Origin: a bacterium
GTDB lineage: Bacteria; Methylomirabilota; Methylomirabilia; Methylomirabilales; 2-02-FULL-66-22
Direction: 5' to 3'
Assembly (NCBI GenBank): GCA_029580855.1
Contig: JAKPQH010000137.1
Location: forward strand, 62,001-126,000
DNA: 64,000 bases
Position numbers and translations under genes: made by a program. Below the pieces are notes generated by a model. It was not told the DNA's origin and did no database searches. It was given only the letters and a program-made list of their open reading frames with translations. Of this stretch, positions 8,256-17,162 are shown piece by piece; position 1 is the stretch's first letter, and each line of letters starts with the position of its first letter.

Positions 8256-9167
8256 TCACTGCGCGCGTTGCTGCGCCTCCAGACGCCGCGCCACGGAGGT
8301 GGGATCCAACCAGTCGCGGATCCCGTCGCCGATGAGGTTCAAACCAAGGATCGTGATCGAGAGCGCCAAACCGGGCAGCAACATCATGTAGGGTGCATCG
8401 CGGATGTAAACCCGAGCCTCACCGAGGATGTTGCCCCAACTTGGGATGTACGGCGGGGCGCCGACGCCCAGGAACGAAAGCGAGGCCTCGCCTAGCACCG
8501 CCAGGCCGAAGATAAACGTGCCCTGCACGATCAGCGGGGAGATGCAGTTCGGAAGAATGTGACGCAGCAGGATCCGGGTGTCGGAGACGCCGATGGCCCG
8601 TCCGGCCTCGATATACTGGGTGTGCACGATGTTGAGGACCACGCTGCGGACCAGGCGGGTCACGCGGGGAATCTGTACGACGCCGAGGGCGATGATGACA
8701 TTCTGCAGACGGGGTCCGATGGCCGCCATGATCGCCACCGCGAGGACGATGCCCGGGAAGGCCATGAGGCTGTCCATGACGCCCATGCACAGCGTGTCCA
8801 GGCGGCGGTAGAAACCGGCGATGAGCCCGATGAACGTGCCGAGCAAGCAGCTCATGAGCACGACGGAGGAGCCGACAAGGAACGAGTTACGCGCACCATA
8901 GACCGTGCGGCTGAAGAGGTCGCGACCGAAGTTGTCCGTGCCGAACAGGTGGACCGCGTTGGGCCGGATGAACTGGATCTCCGGCTTCACCATGTTCGGA
9001 TCGAACGGCGTAAGAACGGGCGCCAAAGCGGCCGCCACCAGCACGACGAGGAGCGTCGCGCCACCGATGAGGATGGCGTTCCGCTGCACGATTCCCGTAT
9101 ACCAGAGACTGCGCATGGGAGCGTCGGAACAGCTCGCCAGGTCCACGGGTGCGGCCGGAGGATTCAT
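8256..9167 (-). CDS. Peptide/nickel-type ABC transporter permease, DppC family
   Basis: 303 residues; inner-membrane channel subunit of a peptide importer. The N-terminal helix (ILIGGATLLVVLVAAALAPVL) is followed by HLFGTDNFGRDLFSRTVYG, the DppC-type signature, then a five-helix permease domain with the EAA loop EAGRAIGVSDTRILLRHILPN that contacts the ATPase. The C-terminus GLNLIGDGIRDWLDP is typical. ATG 9167 lies eight bases after the stop of the preceding permease; an in-frame ATG slightly further in (MRSLWYTG) is an alternative. No ATPase gene is in this operon, so a shared ATPase from elsewhere is needed. Confidence 0.9.
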   Translation of the reverse strand: MNPPAAPVDLASCSDAPMRSLWYTGIVQRNAILIGGATLLVVLVAAALAPVLTPFDPNMVKPEIQFIRPNAVHLFGTDNFGRDLFSRTVYGARNSFLVGSSVVLMSCLLGTFIGLIAGFYRRLDTLCMGVMDSLMAFPGIVLAVAIMAAIGPRLQNVIIALGVVQIPRVTRLVRSVVLNIVHTQYIEAGRAIGVSDTRILLRHILPNCISPLIVQGTFIFGLAVLGEASLSFLGVGAPPYIPSWGNILGEARVYIRDAPYMMLLPGLALSITILGLNLIGDGIRDWLDPTSVARRLEAQQRAQ

Positions 9168-9174
9168 ACCCGTT

Positions 9175-10134
9175 CTAGGTGGTGCGGGACTCGGACCGAC
9201 TGATCCGTGGATCCAACACGCCGTACAGGATGTCGACACACAGATTGATCGCGACGTACAGCCCGGCGATCACCAGCACGATGCCCTGCACCAAAGCGTA
9301 GTCGCGACGCACCACAGCCTGGATCAGCAGGCGGCCTACGCCCGGGATGTTGAAGACGGTCTCGGTAACCAGCGCTCCACCCATTAGCCCCGCGAACATC
9401 AGCCCCACGATAGTCAAAAGGGGAATAAGTGCGTTGCGGAGCGCGTGCCGAAGCACGACGCGCCGCTCGGGAAGGCCGATCGACCGTGCCGTGCGCACGT
9501 AGTTCTCTTTCAGCACACCCAGCATCATGGACCGCGTCATGCGGGCAAGTAGGGCCGAGTCGTAAAAGCCGAGGGTGATCGCCGGGAGCAGAAGGTAACG
9601 CACGTTCTCCCACAGCCCGTCGCTGAGCGGCTTGTAGCCGGCGACGGGGAGCAGACCGAGGAACACGGCGAAGACCAGGATCAGGTTGAGACCGATCCAG
9701 AACGTGGGCATGGAGATCCCGGCCATGGAGATGAACATGGCCAGAAGGTCGGCCCATGTCCCGTGCCGGACGGCGGCTAGGACGCCGAGACTCAAGCCGA
9801 GGAGCACGGCGACGCTGAGCGACAGCAGCGTCAACATGAGAGTCGGCTCCGCCCGCTCCCAGATCGCCTGTACGACTGGACGGCGCAGGAAGATCGACTC
9901 CCCCAGGTCACCCCGCAGCACATGACCGAACCAGACCGCCCACTGCACGGGCAGCGGTCGGTCCAGCCCGAGATCCCGGCGTAGCTCGGCCGCCCGCTCA
10001 GGCGTGGCCTCGGGTCCGAGCAGCATGTCCGTCGGGTCACCCGGGGTCAAACGGAGCAGAAGGAACACGGCCGTGGCCACCAGCATCATGACCGGGACCG
10101 CCTGCAGGATCCGCCGCGCGATGTATCCGTACAC
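9175..10134 (-). CDS. Peptide/nickel-type ABC transporter permease, DppB family
   Basis: 319 residues. The N-terminus YIARRILQAVPVMMLVATAV followed by LTPGDPTDMLLGPEA is the DppB signature; the permease domain carries the EAA loop RTARSIGLPERRVVLRHALRN and ends in IPGVGRLLIQAVVRRDY and the LDPRI tail. The start is taken as GTG 10134 because GAGGT lies seven bases upstream and the protein then begins VYGYIARR; an in-frame ATG at 10167 would add eleven polar residues. It follows the binding-protein gene by about 80 bases. Confidence 0.9.
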   Translation of the reverse strand: MYGYIARRILQAVPVMMLVATAVFLLLRLTPGDPTDMLLGPEATPERAAELRRDLGLDRPLPVQWAVWFGHVLRGDLGESIFLRRPVVQAIWERAEPTLMLTLLSLSVAVLLGLSLGVLAAVRHGTWADLLAMFISMAGISMPTFWIGLNLILVFAVFLGLLPVAGYKPLSDGLWENVRYLLLPAITLGFYDSALLARMTRSMMLGVLKENYVRTARSIGLPERRVVLRHALRNALIPLLTIVGLMFAGLMGGALVTETVFNIPGVGRLLIQAVVRRDYALVQGIVLVIAGLYVAINLCVDILYGVLDPRISRSESRTT

Positions 10135-10214
10135 GGAGCTTACCTCGAGTCGTCGGTGTATCGGCAAAAGAGCCCGGCGGTGCGGGGGCGGCCACCGGTC
10201 ACCCCTTCCCCTGT

Positions 10215-11846
10215 TTACTCCATCCAGACGTTGTAGAAAAAAGGCCGCAGCATACTTGCGTAGCCCTTCAGGCCCTTACGCGCGCCATGCAGGATGAAGT
10301 ACTCGCCGGTCTTCACCAGAGCCACGTCATCGTAGACCAAGCGCTGCAACTCCTCGACCAGAGCGTACGCCTTCTTCGGATCCCCTTCCGATAGGATCGC
10401 GTCCACCAGTTTGTCTTTCCGCTCGTTCACCCACCACCCCGGCCAACGCTCGTTCAGGAAGACGTGCATGACGGGGTGCTGCTGAGCCGGGTGGCCGGTG
10501 ATGAAGGCGTTCCACAGCTCCGGCTTCTCGCGGCGCGACCGCAGCGTGGGGGTATCCATCACTTGGAGGTCCACCGTCATCCCCGCCGCCTCCAATTGGC
10601 CCTTGAACGTCAGCGCGAGGTCGTAATTCGCCTGGGATTCCTTGTTTGTCATCCAGACCACCGGCTCGCCCTTGTAGCCCGCCTCCTTCAACAGCGCTTT
10701 GGCCTCGTCCGGGTTCGGCCGGTTGAACAGTTCTTTGCCGGCCTCAGAATACATGGCCGTCTCGCGACTGGTGATCCCGGGGTCAAGCCGGTAGAACTCA
10801 GGTGACTGGAAAGCGGCCCGGTTCGCCGGCTCCAGGTTCACAATCTTCTGGATGGCCTTCCGCATCTTGAGGTTGGTGAACATCCCCTGTTTTTTGTTCA
10901 GGTGGATAGCCAGCCACTCGTAGGGCTTGGTGAGGTGCAAGGCTAGGTTCGGATCCGCTTTCAGGCGAGGGTAGGAGCTCCAGCTGAGAATCCCGGCGAA
11001 GTCGTACTCGCCGGTCGCCAGGCCATCGGCTCGCACGGCAGCCTCGTTGGTGATGAGCCAGCGGACCTCGTCGAACCACGCAGTCTTCTTCCCCGCCATG
11101 CCGTCAGGCTCGTCCGAGCGGGCGGCGTAGTTCTCGAAGCGCACACCCTTGATGTGCCGGTCGGGGAGGTGTTCCACGAACTTGAACGGGCCTGTTCCGA
11201 TCATGTCCTTCATGGCTTGCTTGCCCGCGGCATTGGCGACCTCCTCGGGCATAATCGAGGCATCTGGCAGGGCCAGATAGGTCGGGAACAGGCCGGTCGC
11301 CTTGTTGAAGGCTACGGTGATGGTGTGCTTGTCCCTGGCCTTGATCTCGTCAATGCGCTTCGCAGCAATGGTGCCGTTGGCCCCGATCGCCGCCCAACGT
11401 TTCAGCGAGGCGAGGACGTCGGCGGAGGTCATCTCCTTGCCGTTGTGGAACGTGACGCCCTTGCGCAGCCCGATAGTGACAAGCTTGCCGTCCTTACTCG
11501 CCTCGTAGCTCGCGGCGAGCATGGGCTGCGGACTGTACTTTGCGCCGTCCGCGAACAGGCCCTCGAAGAAGTTGCAAACCACGTCCAGCGTCTGGTAGCG
11601 GGTCGTGAATACCGGGTCCAACACCCCCGGCTCTGACCAAAAGCCGACCTTAAGGAGCGGCGTCCTCGTGGGCGCCGCCGCGTGTACCACGCGTGGCAGG
11701 ATACCCACGTCGCCGAGCGTCGCGAGACCCGTAGCGCCCAGAAGCAGCCCCGCAGCCTCGACGAACTGGCGGCGGCTTAAAGCCCCGGAGTGAAATCGCT
11801 CCTGCAAGTTGCGGAGCTTTCCCTCGGTCATGTCGCGCCCGTCCAT
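10215..11846 (-). CDS. Peptide ABC transporter substrate-binding protein, Tat signal
   Basis: 543 residues of the SBP family 5 (DppA/OppA type), which captures peptides outside the membrane. The leader holds a twin-arginine motif (LSRRQFVEAAGLLLGATG), so export of the folded protein is expected. The mature part begins LLKVGFWSEPGVLDPVF, and later LRKGVTFHNGKEMTSADVLASLKRW is the most diagnostic block of the family. ATG 11846 follows GAGGAGG; a TTGACA promoter is found at 11907-11936. First gene of the importer-dipeptidase operon. It is closely similar in plan to the binding protein at 35032 (FHNGQEMTSTDALASINRWGK), so the two importers are probably paralogous. Confidence 0.92.
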   Translation of the reverse strand: MDGRDMTEGKLRNLQERFHSGALSRRQFVEAAGLLLGATGLATLGDVGILPRVVHAAAPTRTPLLKVGFWSEPGVLDPVFTTRYQTLDVVCNFFEGLFADGAKYSPQPMLAASYEASKDGKLVTIGLRKGVTFHNGKEMTSADVLASLKRWAAIGANGTIAAKRIDEIKARDKHTITVAFNKATGLFPTYLALPDASIMPEEVANAAGKQAMKDMIGTGPFKFVEHLPDRHIKGVRFENYAARSDEPDGMAGKKTAWFDEVRWLITNEAAVRADGLATGEYDFAGILSWSSYPRLKADPNLALHLTKPYEWLAIHLNKKQGMFTNLKMRKAIQKIVNLEPANRAAFQSPEFYRLDPGITSRETAMYSEAGKELFNRPNPDEAKALLKEAGYKGEPVVWMTNKESQANYDLALTFKGQLEAAGMTVDLQVMDTPTLRSRREKPELWNAFITGHPAQQHPVMHVFLNERWPGWWVNERKDKLVDAILSEGDPKKAYALVEELQRLVYDDVALVKTGEYFILHGARKGLKGYASMLRPFFYNVWME

Positions 11847-11906
11847 ATCGTCCTCCTCCGTGCCAGATGCAGTGTGGCCAGGATACGGTTGCGAGAGTCG
11901 GGGACA

Positions 11907-11936
11907 GGATAACAGGCCAAGGATGGTGAGTGTCAA
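11907..11936 (-). promoter_or_regulatory. Putative promoter of the peptide importer-dipeptidase operon
   Basis: On the minus strand TTGACA (11936-11931), 18-base spacer, TTATCC (11912-11907), about 60 bases ahead of the ATG at 11846. Confidence 0.55.
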
Positions 11937-12168
11937 GATGAAACGACGGCTTCTCAGAGAGAACTGAACATTAGCCCCGATGGAAAGACCGATCGATCGC
12001 AGAATGCCGTGGGGCGTTTCAGGAGGAACAGCGCCACAGGCGAAAGGAGGCCGGTCGTGAACCAGGAAAGCATCGTTGGGGCCATGGACGACCGCACGCG
12101 TCCCCTGGTGATCGGAAGCCCGCGGCCGGGCAGTCAGGACCCGGCGGTCCGCGCGAGTCCCAACGAGC

Positions 12169-12538
12169 CGCGTTATCTCCGGCGTCGCCTCCCCCCGGCT
12201 CCAACGCGACGGCGACGTCTGGATGTGCTACGAGGCTGGGCCGTCCGGCTATGACGGCTATCGGCAGTGTACGGCCCTGGGGGTGGCGTGCCAGGGGATG
12301 GCCTTCTCGCGCACGCCCCGCATGCCCGGCGATCGCATCAAGATCGATCGGTGCGATGTGTGCAAGCTTGGGCACTTGTTCCAATCGGGGGACCTCACGC
12401 CAATCACCATCTCGGAACTCCGAGGACACCCTACTCATTTCCGCGGCCGTGCCGCCGGTTTTCCCGCTGGGTGATCTGGTGCGGGATGCCGGCCGCGATG
12501 CGCGCGATGGCTTCAGCAGCCCTCCCCGTCCCTCTTGA
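12169..12538 (+). pseudogene. Relic of an IS110-family transposase (N-terminal domain)
   Basis: The frame reading VWMCYEAGPSGYDGYRQC, then LGVACQGMAFSRTPRMPGDR and DRCDVCKLGHLFQSGDLTPI matches the conserved part of the DEDD transposase N-terminal domain (usual pattern CYEAGPxGYxLYRQL and PRKPGDRVKTDRRDAxKLAxLLRAGELT). The frame then breaks near 12415-12475 and a continuing similarity (LGDLVRDAGRDARDG) is in another frame. The start, the rest of the catalytic domain and the C-terminal domain are missing. It is therefore inactive. It lies with other mobile-element remains up to 13.6 kb. Confidence 0.75.
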
Positions 12539-12606
12539 AAATCAGTATGGTGTCCCCGGGAATACTGAACGCGTTCGGTTCCATCGACCCACAAGGAAGC
12601 CCCACC

Positions 12607-12792
12607 TCAGGCCGCCTCCGCATGGAGTCGGACGCCTAGGGCGCGGGCGACCTTGAGGACGGTGGCGAAGCTTGGGTTGCCGTTCTCACTGAGCGCCTTG
12701 TAGAGACTCTCCCGGCTTAGCCCGGCGTCACGTGCCACCTGCGACATACCCTTTGCGCGGGCAGATCCGCTGGCGGCGAAACAGGCTTCACG
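12607..12792 (-). pseudogene. HigA-like addiction-module antitoxin, N-terminally truncated
   Basis: The minus frame from about 12792 reads ASGSARAKGMSQVARDAGL, then SRESLYKALSENGNPSFATV and LKVARALGVRLHAEAA before the stop at 12607. This is the helix-turn-helix antidote family found next to HigB/RelE-like toxins, which normally has about 40 more residues (an E-Y-L-x-A-A start). Upstream the frame meets a stop at 12793-12795 and no start with a ribosome site is seen, and no toxin gene is adjacent. An internal ATG at 12747 could still yield a 46-residue product, but a relic is more likely. Confidence 0.75.
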
Positions 12793-12936
12793 TCAGCCCC
12801 AGGGCGCAAAGGCCCGTCGAAGGCCGGGGCCGCCGGGACGCTGGACCGTCCCTTCCGGGAGGACAGCGCCTGATGCCGGGCCTCGCTGGGCACCCGGCCC
12901 AATCCGCGCTGGTATCTTGCCGTGTTCTGCCGGTAG

Positions 12937-13474
12937 GTCTACGGTCGTTGCTATTTCGTCGTAACCGTCATCAACGCTGACAGTCGGTGGATCATGGCCT
13001 TGGGATCTCTGCCGCCGGCCCACGGATGATGCCATGGCCCTGGTCCTCCGCACCACCTTGGATCGCACCCCCGGGGCCACCCTGGAAATCGTCACGGAGG
13101 CCGCCCCCGGGTTCATCGACCGGGACTTCTTTCTGGCGTGCGAGGCCGAGCGCCTGAAACGTATTCGCACCCGGATCTACCGCCCCCAGTCCTTCGAGAC
13201 CCTGGAGCGCTACCACTGGCCCTTCCGGGAGGCGGGCCGGGCCGCCCAGCAATCTGCCGATTACCCTGCGGCGCTGGCGCTCATCAGCGAGTGGGTGCAG
13301 ACCTCCAACACGATCCGCCTCCACAGTGCCCTTGCAGCACTCACCTTGTGGGCCTATTACCACGGCGACCCAACGCAGCGTCGTACCACCCGCCGGCCCC
13401 AACTCCCGCAGGCTCGCCTGCCCCGCCGGGAGGCTTGGGAGGTGCACGCCGCCACGGCCCCGACCACAGCCTGA
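12937..13474 (+). pseudogene. Frameshifted rve/DDE-type transposase relic
   Basis: Two frames together give an integrase-core transposase. The first (12937-13029) reads GRCYFVVTVINADSRWIMAL, the usual strand with the first catalytic Asp region. After a stop and a +1 shift the second frame (from ATG 13034) reads IVTEAAPGFIDRDF, RTRIYRPQSFETLERYHWPF and NTIRLHSALAALTLWAYYHGDP. The second catalytic position is altered (usual TDNG is TEAA) while the third acidic residue in LERYH is kept. The N-terminal helix-turn-helix part is missing. Inactive; repeat copy B follows 65 bases downstream. Confidence 0.75.
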
Positions 13475-13539
13475 ACCACCCAAGGTCGCACTGGTTCATT
13501 TCTGAACCCGGTTGTCTCGACGGATCGTGGACAGAACAA

Positions 13540-13635
13540 CGGCCCTTCAATCGCGCTTCGTCGGGCGGCACCCGCGAGTTCCTGCCGACACTCCACCAAC
13601 GTCCTCCCGCAAGTTGCTTCCGCACCAACGTCCCC
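13540..13635. repeat. Dispersed repeat, copy B
   Basis: About 96 bases, cggcccttcaatcgc to gcaccaacgtcccc, matching copy A at 6996-7093. Both copies lie in the same orientation on the plus strand, 6.5 kb apart. Copy B sits just after the transposase relic ending at 13474. Confidence 0.75.
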
Positions 13636-14335
13636 TACGTCAACTGAAGGAACGCGATGCTGTAGCAGACGCCCCGCTTGCCCTCGGAGTTCGATGAGAC
13701 GATTGACCCCGCACTGCACACCTACCGCCTGGAAAGCGGTAGGTTCGGACGGTCGGCGATTCGACATCGACGGTCGTCCGGACCCGGTTCCCCGTCTTGC
13801 GCGGCGATGGAGTGTGTGATCCGCGTCTCCGTGCGGGGCCCCGAGGCGACGGCGACGGAGCCGCGGCCCCAGCCCGGGTTGCGGAGGTGCGCGCACTCCG
13901 GGAGCTGATGCCCCTCCGCCACTGGACGATCTGGCTGATACTCTGGTGCGGGCGGTGGGCGCGCAGGAGGTGGACCTGGTCGCGTGCGCCCTGCCCGGAG
14001 CGAAGGTCGCATTCCGGCCCCCTCGCGCTCTCGCGGCGGAGGTCGCCGACCCGGCGGGCCACCGGTCCGCCGCGGCCCCTCCGTGCGGGACCTTCGGGCT
14101 CCAGCCCCGGGAGCTCGTGAGATCACATGGGCCGTGCGGTCCGGTCCGGAAGATTCGCACGCGCCCAGTCGACCCCACCCCGGGGCACTCGCCTGCCGGC
14201 GAGGGGTATCCCCCATCCCTGAGAGGGAGACTAATCACGGGCCGGGCGGAAATGCGCTGAGCGAATCTGGGGCTTATCAAGTCCTGTCGGACGGGCGAGG
14301 TTGGCGATAGGCTTGGGTTCGCGTGTTAAGCGCGG
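13636..14335. other. Gene-poor end of the mobile-element graveyard
   Basis: No supportable gene. A 9-bp perfect hairpin lies at 13720-13744 (acctaccgc, loop ctggaaa, gcggtaggt); the loop equals that of tRNA-Ser(GGA) but the acceptor and T arms are absent. The remainder is G+C-rich with only chance open frames. Confidence 0.45.
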
Positions 14336-14746
14336 CTACTTGAAAAGATCATCGAAGGCCTGCCGACCGGACCGGGGGGCGGCGGCCTGCGTCTCGCGCT
14401 CCACGGTCGTGCGCGGCTTCCAGAGCGGGCAGTCGTTACGCGCATCCTTCACGGCAATCCTCACCGCAATCGGCTGCCGGCACTGCAGCCGGGCACCCGG
14501 ATCGAAGAACGTGCACTGCGTGCAGGCGTGGAGGTCGGCGCCGCACTTGCTGCACCGCGCGGTGCGCACGTCCGCGGTGGCCAGTTCGCCCGCGCAGCGC
14601 GCACACCGGATGACCTCTCGCCACTGCATCAGGTTCACGGCGCGAGGCCCCTCGGGCTGGTCGGTAGGCGGACGCCGACGGGGCGCCCGCGGCGTGTTTC
14701 GGTCGTCGTCCTGATATCCGCGCTGTCGGTACTTGCGATCTGCCAT
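14336..14746 (-). CDS. Zinc-ribbon protein of unknown function
   Basis: 136 residues from ATG 14746. The first 40 residues are polar and disordered (RKYRQRGYQDDDRN). The middle holds paired CxxC knuckles, RCARCAGEL and CSKCGADLHACTQCTFFDPG followed by LQCRQPI, which should bind one or two zinc ions. The C-terminus is charged and ends AFDDLFK. No catalytic motif is present; such small ribbons usually serve in protein or nucleic-acid contacts. It lies directly downstream of tRNA-Glu on the same strand. Confidence 0.7.
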   Translation of the reverse strand: MADRKYRQRGYQDDDRNTPRAPRRRPPTDQPEGPRAVNLMQWREVIRCARCAGELATADVRTARCSKCGADLHACTQCTFFDPGARLQCRQPIAVRIAVKDARNDCPLWKPRTTVERETQAAAPRSGRQAFDDLFK

Positions 14747-14917
14747 CGCCCCGTCTCGCCCTCGGTCGCGCACTCCGCGCCATCTGGCTGGCGCTCGGCC
14801 GCAGGCCGCTTTTTACGATTTCCGAGACCAGCCCCGGCGCCGCGATGGCCGCGCCGATCGGGGAGGCGATCGGACCGGGTGCCTAAGCCCAAGCTGCTGC
14901 CCAACGTTGGTATGAAA

Positions 14918-14995
14918 TGGTGTCCCCAGCGGGATTCGAACCCGCGTTATCGGCTTGAAGGGCCGACGTCCTAGGCCGGGCTAGACGATGGGGAC
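14918..14995 (-). tRNA. tRNA-Glu(TTC), CCA encoded
   Basis: Read on the minus strand: acceptor GTCCCCA pairs with TGGGGAC, D arm around TCTAGCCCGGCCTAGGA, anticodon stem TCGGC/GCCGA with loop CCTTCAA (anticodon TTC), T arm GCGGG-TTCGAAT-CCCGC, discriminator A and encoded CCA (14920-14918). All stems are intact. A promoter is found at 15043-15071. Confidence 0.95.
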
Positions 14996-15042
14996 ACGAA
15001 ATCTCTCGAACCATGAGGAGCCATTGGCGGATCGGACGGTTT

Positions 15043-15071
15043 TTTATAACACAGAAGACGCCCGGTGCCAA
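15043..15071 (-). promoter_or_regulatory. Promoter of tRNA-Glu
   Basis: Minus strand TTGGCA (15071-15066), 17-base spacer, TATAAA (15048-15043), about 50 bases before the mature 5' end of the tRNA. Confidence 0.65.
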
Positions 15072-15389
15072 GCGCGACCCGCTTTCTCCTGCCGCCGTAG
15101 GGGCAGGCCGCCCGGCACCGAATATTTCCGTTGACGCCGAATGAATTGGACACTAGGGTAAGTCCCGATCGTCGGCGGAGAGATCGGCCCTGAGCCGAAC
15201 GGATCGTTTCACCGCTAATCTTGTCACGGGTCTCACACCGGGGCCGCCGGGATCGGCAACCGCCGAGATGCGGGCCGTACCTTTCCGGCGCGCCTGCGAT
15301 GAGGCGACGGCGTTCGGGGGTGCGCCCGGGGTCGTGACGCTTCGAAGGATTTCGAAAGGGGGTAGCATCCCCGACGACGAGGCGATGGG
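15072..15389. other. Intergenic stretch without a recognisable gene
   Basis: Lies between the divergent tRNA promoter and the gene at 15390. No ribosome site with a protein-like frame and no clear hairpin is seen. Confidence 0.45.
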
Positions 15390-15866
15390 ATGCGTTGTCG
15401 GCACACGGTGCCGGACTGGCACCGGCAGGTGGCCGCCGGAGAGGTAACCCGACCCATCTTCGCTGCGTGTCGCTTGCTGGTCAAAGAGACAGAGCGCGCG
15501 GCGGACTCGCAGAAGATCGCCTGTGCTTACTGGGGGCGCCAGCGCGAGTGCCCCTCGTACGAGGGACCGGATTCGAGTTCGAGCGAGAGGGTTCGCTCCA
15601 GAGATGCCGCGGTGGCCGGTGCGCCCGTCACGCCGGACGCCGTTTGGCCGGTTCGACGGTCCGGCGGCGCCGACGGCCAACGCATCCTGTTGATGGCGCT
15701 CGGCGGTCTGTCCGTCGTCCTCCTGGGAGGGGTGGTTGCCATAAGCGTGGCGGCCCTTCTGGGACGTCGGCTCCGGACCGATTACGTGGTCGTTGCGCTG
15801 GCCGGCGCCTCGGTGTCCTTGATCGCGCACACGCTGACCCTGCTTCGGCGGTGGGCGAAGCGGTGA
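15390..15866 (+). CDS. Cysteine-containing protein with two C-terminal membrane helices
   Basis: 158 residues. The N-terminal half is soluble, with spaced cysteines (MRCRHTVPDWH, FAACRLL, IACAYWGRQRECPSYEG) that could bind metal. After a polar linker come two hydrophobic helices, about residues 97-120 (LLMALGGLSVVLLGGVVAIS) and 133-150 (VVVALAGASVSLIAHTL). The soluble part probably faces the cytoplasm. No family is recognised. ATG 15390 has only a weak ribosome site, so the start is uncertain. The lipoprotein gene at 15941 follows. Confidence 0.6.
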   Translation: MRCRHTVPDWHRQVAAGEVTRPIFAACRLLVKETERAADSQKIACAYWGRQRECPSYEGPDSSSSERVRSRDAAVAGAPVTPDAVWPVRRSGGADGQRILLMALGGLSVVLLGGVVAISVAALLGRRLRTDYVVVALAGASVSLIAHTLTLLRRWAKR

Positions 15867-15940
15867 CCGCGGCCATCCGGGCGGAGCGCCGGCTGCCCGC
15901 CGTCCACGTGGAGCGGGACGAAAACCGAAAGGAGACACAC

Positions 15941-16282
15941 ATGCGAACGGGGTGCGGACATGCTCTGGTTGTTGGCTTGCTGCTGGCCGGCCTCCTGAGC
16001 GGCTGCGCGACGACCGTTGGTCGCCAGGAAAGCGTGGGCCTCCCGACGGCGGAGAACCCGGAGTATCTGGGCCACCCTTTCCGGTTGGTGGCGCTTCCTC
16101 TCCACGCGACCGGGAACATCCTCCGCTACGGCCTGGTGGAGCCTTTCTACTTCCTGATGAACACGATGCCGGACTTCGTGGGCCTCAGCCTGGAGGAGCA
16201 GCAGCACCTTCGAGATCGCCAGGATACATGGGCGCACTGGTACAAGGCCAACATCGCGGACTACAATCCGCCTGCGAAGTAG
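15941..16282 (+). CDS. Small putative lipoprotein
   Basis: 113 residues from ATG 15941, with AAAGGAG seven bases upstream. The leader MRTGCGHALVVGLLLAGLLS is followed by the lipobox LLSGC, predicting lipidation at the cysteine and anchoring to a membrane. The mature part is acidic and aromatic (YLGHPFRLVALPLHATGNIL, then LVEPFYFLMNTMPDFVGLS) and ends in a charged helix. No family is recognised; a structural envelope role is the likely reading. Confidence 0.75.
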   Translation: MRTGCGHALVVGLLLAGLLSGCATTVGRQESVGLPTAENPEYLGHPFRLVALPLHATGNILRYGLVEPFYFLMNTMPDFVGLSLEEQQHLRDRQDTWAHWYKANIADYNPPAK

Positions 16283-16410
16283 GCTGTAGTTTCGCGCGGA
16301 CACGGGCGCGGCCGTCGGGTCGCGCGTGAAAGGCATTCGAGCGAGCCGCGCGACAGCTGGCCCCCGCGCACCGCGCGGACGCTCGCGCGCGCAGGGGTCG
16401 GGACGGGAAC

Positions 16411-16740
16411 ATGAAAAGCGTCGGCAAAGTCCGTAAGCGCCGCGCACGCGGGCGACCCGCCTCGACGGCTGCGCGCCGGGTTGCGGGTGATGCCCGCCTC
16501 CGGGGGGCCGCCGCCTCTTTGGACGCCGAGGACATCGCGTTGGCCCGTTTGCAGGCGCATCTGCGCCGGACAGAGACCATTCACGCCGCGGTACCGTCCG
16601 CCGCTCCCGCCTCGCGACGGACGACGGTTCGGCTGCCGGCCGCACTCCTCGACCGCCTGCGCGAGCGGGCCAAGCGCGACGGTGTGACACCGTCCAAAAT
16701 CGTCGAGCTGGCCCTGGAACGCCTCCTGCGCCCGCGCTGA
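16411..16740 (+). CDS. Ribbon-helix-helix DNA-binding protein
   Basis: 109 residues. The N-terminal 65 residues are Arg/Ala-rich and probably disordered. Residues about 68-107 (RRTTVRLPAALLDRLRERA, then DGVTPSKIVELALERLL) match the ribbon-helix-helix fold: a short strand that inserts in the DNA major groove followed by two helices, with S/T-K at the second helix start. Such proteins act as dimeric repressors, often of toxin-antitoxin or plasmid genes. No toxin gene is adjacent. ATG 16411 follows GGGACGGGAA. Confidence 0.65.
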   Translation: MKSVGKVRKRRARGRPASTAARRVAGDARLRGAAASLDAEDIALARLQAHLRRTETIHAAVPSAAPASRRTTVRLPAALLDRLRERAKRDGVTPSKIVELALERLLRPR

Positions 16741-16753
16741 ACACCGGGATTTT

Positions 16754-17116
16754 TTGTTCGTGCGCGCGCACCCAGCCTCTTCAGAAACAGTCGAGGACAC
16801 AGGCTCGAAACCCGGGGCGTGGGCGCCGTGGGTTTTCGCACCACGGGCCTCGGCGCGGGCGTGCGACGCAGGCGGTGCGCCGGGACGTGCCGGGAGCGAG
16901 GATGGCGCGCGCCGGTCCCGAGGGGGCGTTCGCACGTCCGTTCTCTCCCTCGTGACGCTGGTCGTCCTGGCGGCGATCGTCGTCGTGGTCCTGGCCGGAA
17001 ACCTGGGTCCGCCCGAACAGCCTCCGCCTCCAGGCGTCCCATCCTCGCCCGAGCCAACCCACCGCGAACCCGCCGCCGACGCGCCGGAGATCGCCGCCCC
17101 GTGCGGCCCTCGGTGA
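16754..17116 (+). CDS. Putative single-span membrane protein (start uncertain)
   Basis: The frame contains one strong hydrophobic helix (SVLSLVTLVVLAAIVVVVLA) followed by a Pro-rich tail (EQPPPPGVPSSPEPTH). The only in-frame start far upstream is TTG 16754; no ATG or GTG with a ribosome site lies just before the helix. Topology would be N-in with a periplasmic Pro-rich tail. The helix is the only support for coding. Confidence 0.35.
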   Translation: MFVRAHPASSETVEDTGSKPGAWAPWVFAPRASARACDAGGAPGRAGSEDGARRSRGGVRTSVLSLVTLVVLAAIVVVVLAGNLGPPEQPPPPGVPSSPEPTHREPAADAPEIAAPCGPR

Positions 17117-17162
17117 AAAACTCGGGCCGAGGCGCCCCGGCGGCGATGCCGCGATGTCGCTC

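Noticed and set aside
13720-13744. Hairpin with loop ctggaaa, equal to the anticodon loop of tRNA-Ser(GGA)
   Set aside because: No acceptor stem, T arm or variable arm could be placed around it, so a tRNA or a tRNA relic is not supported.
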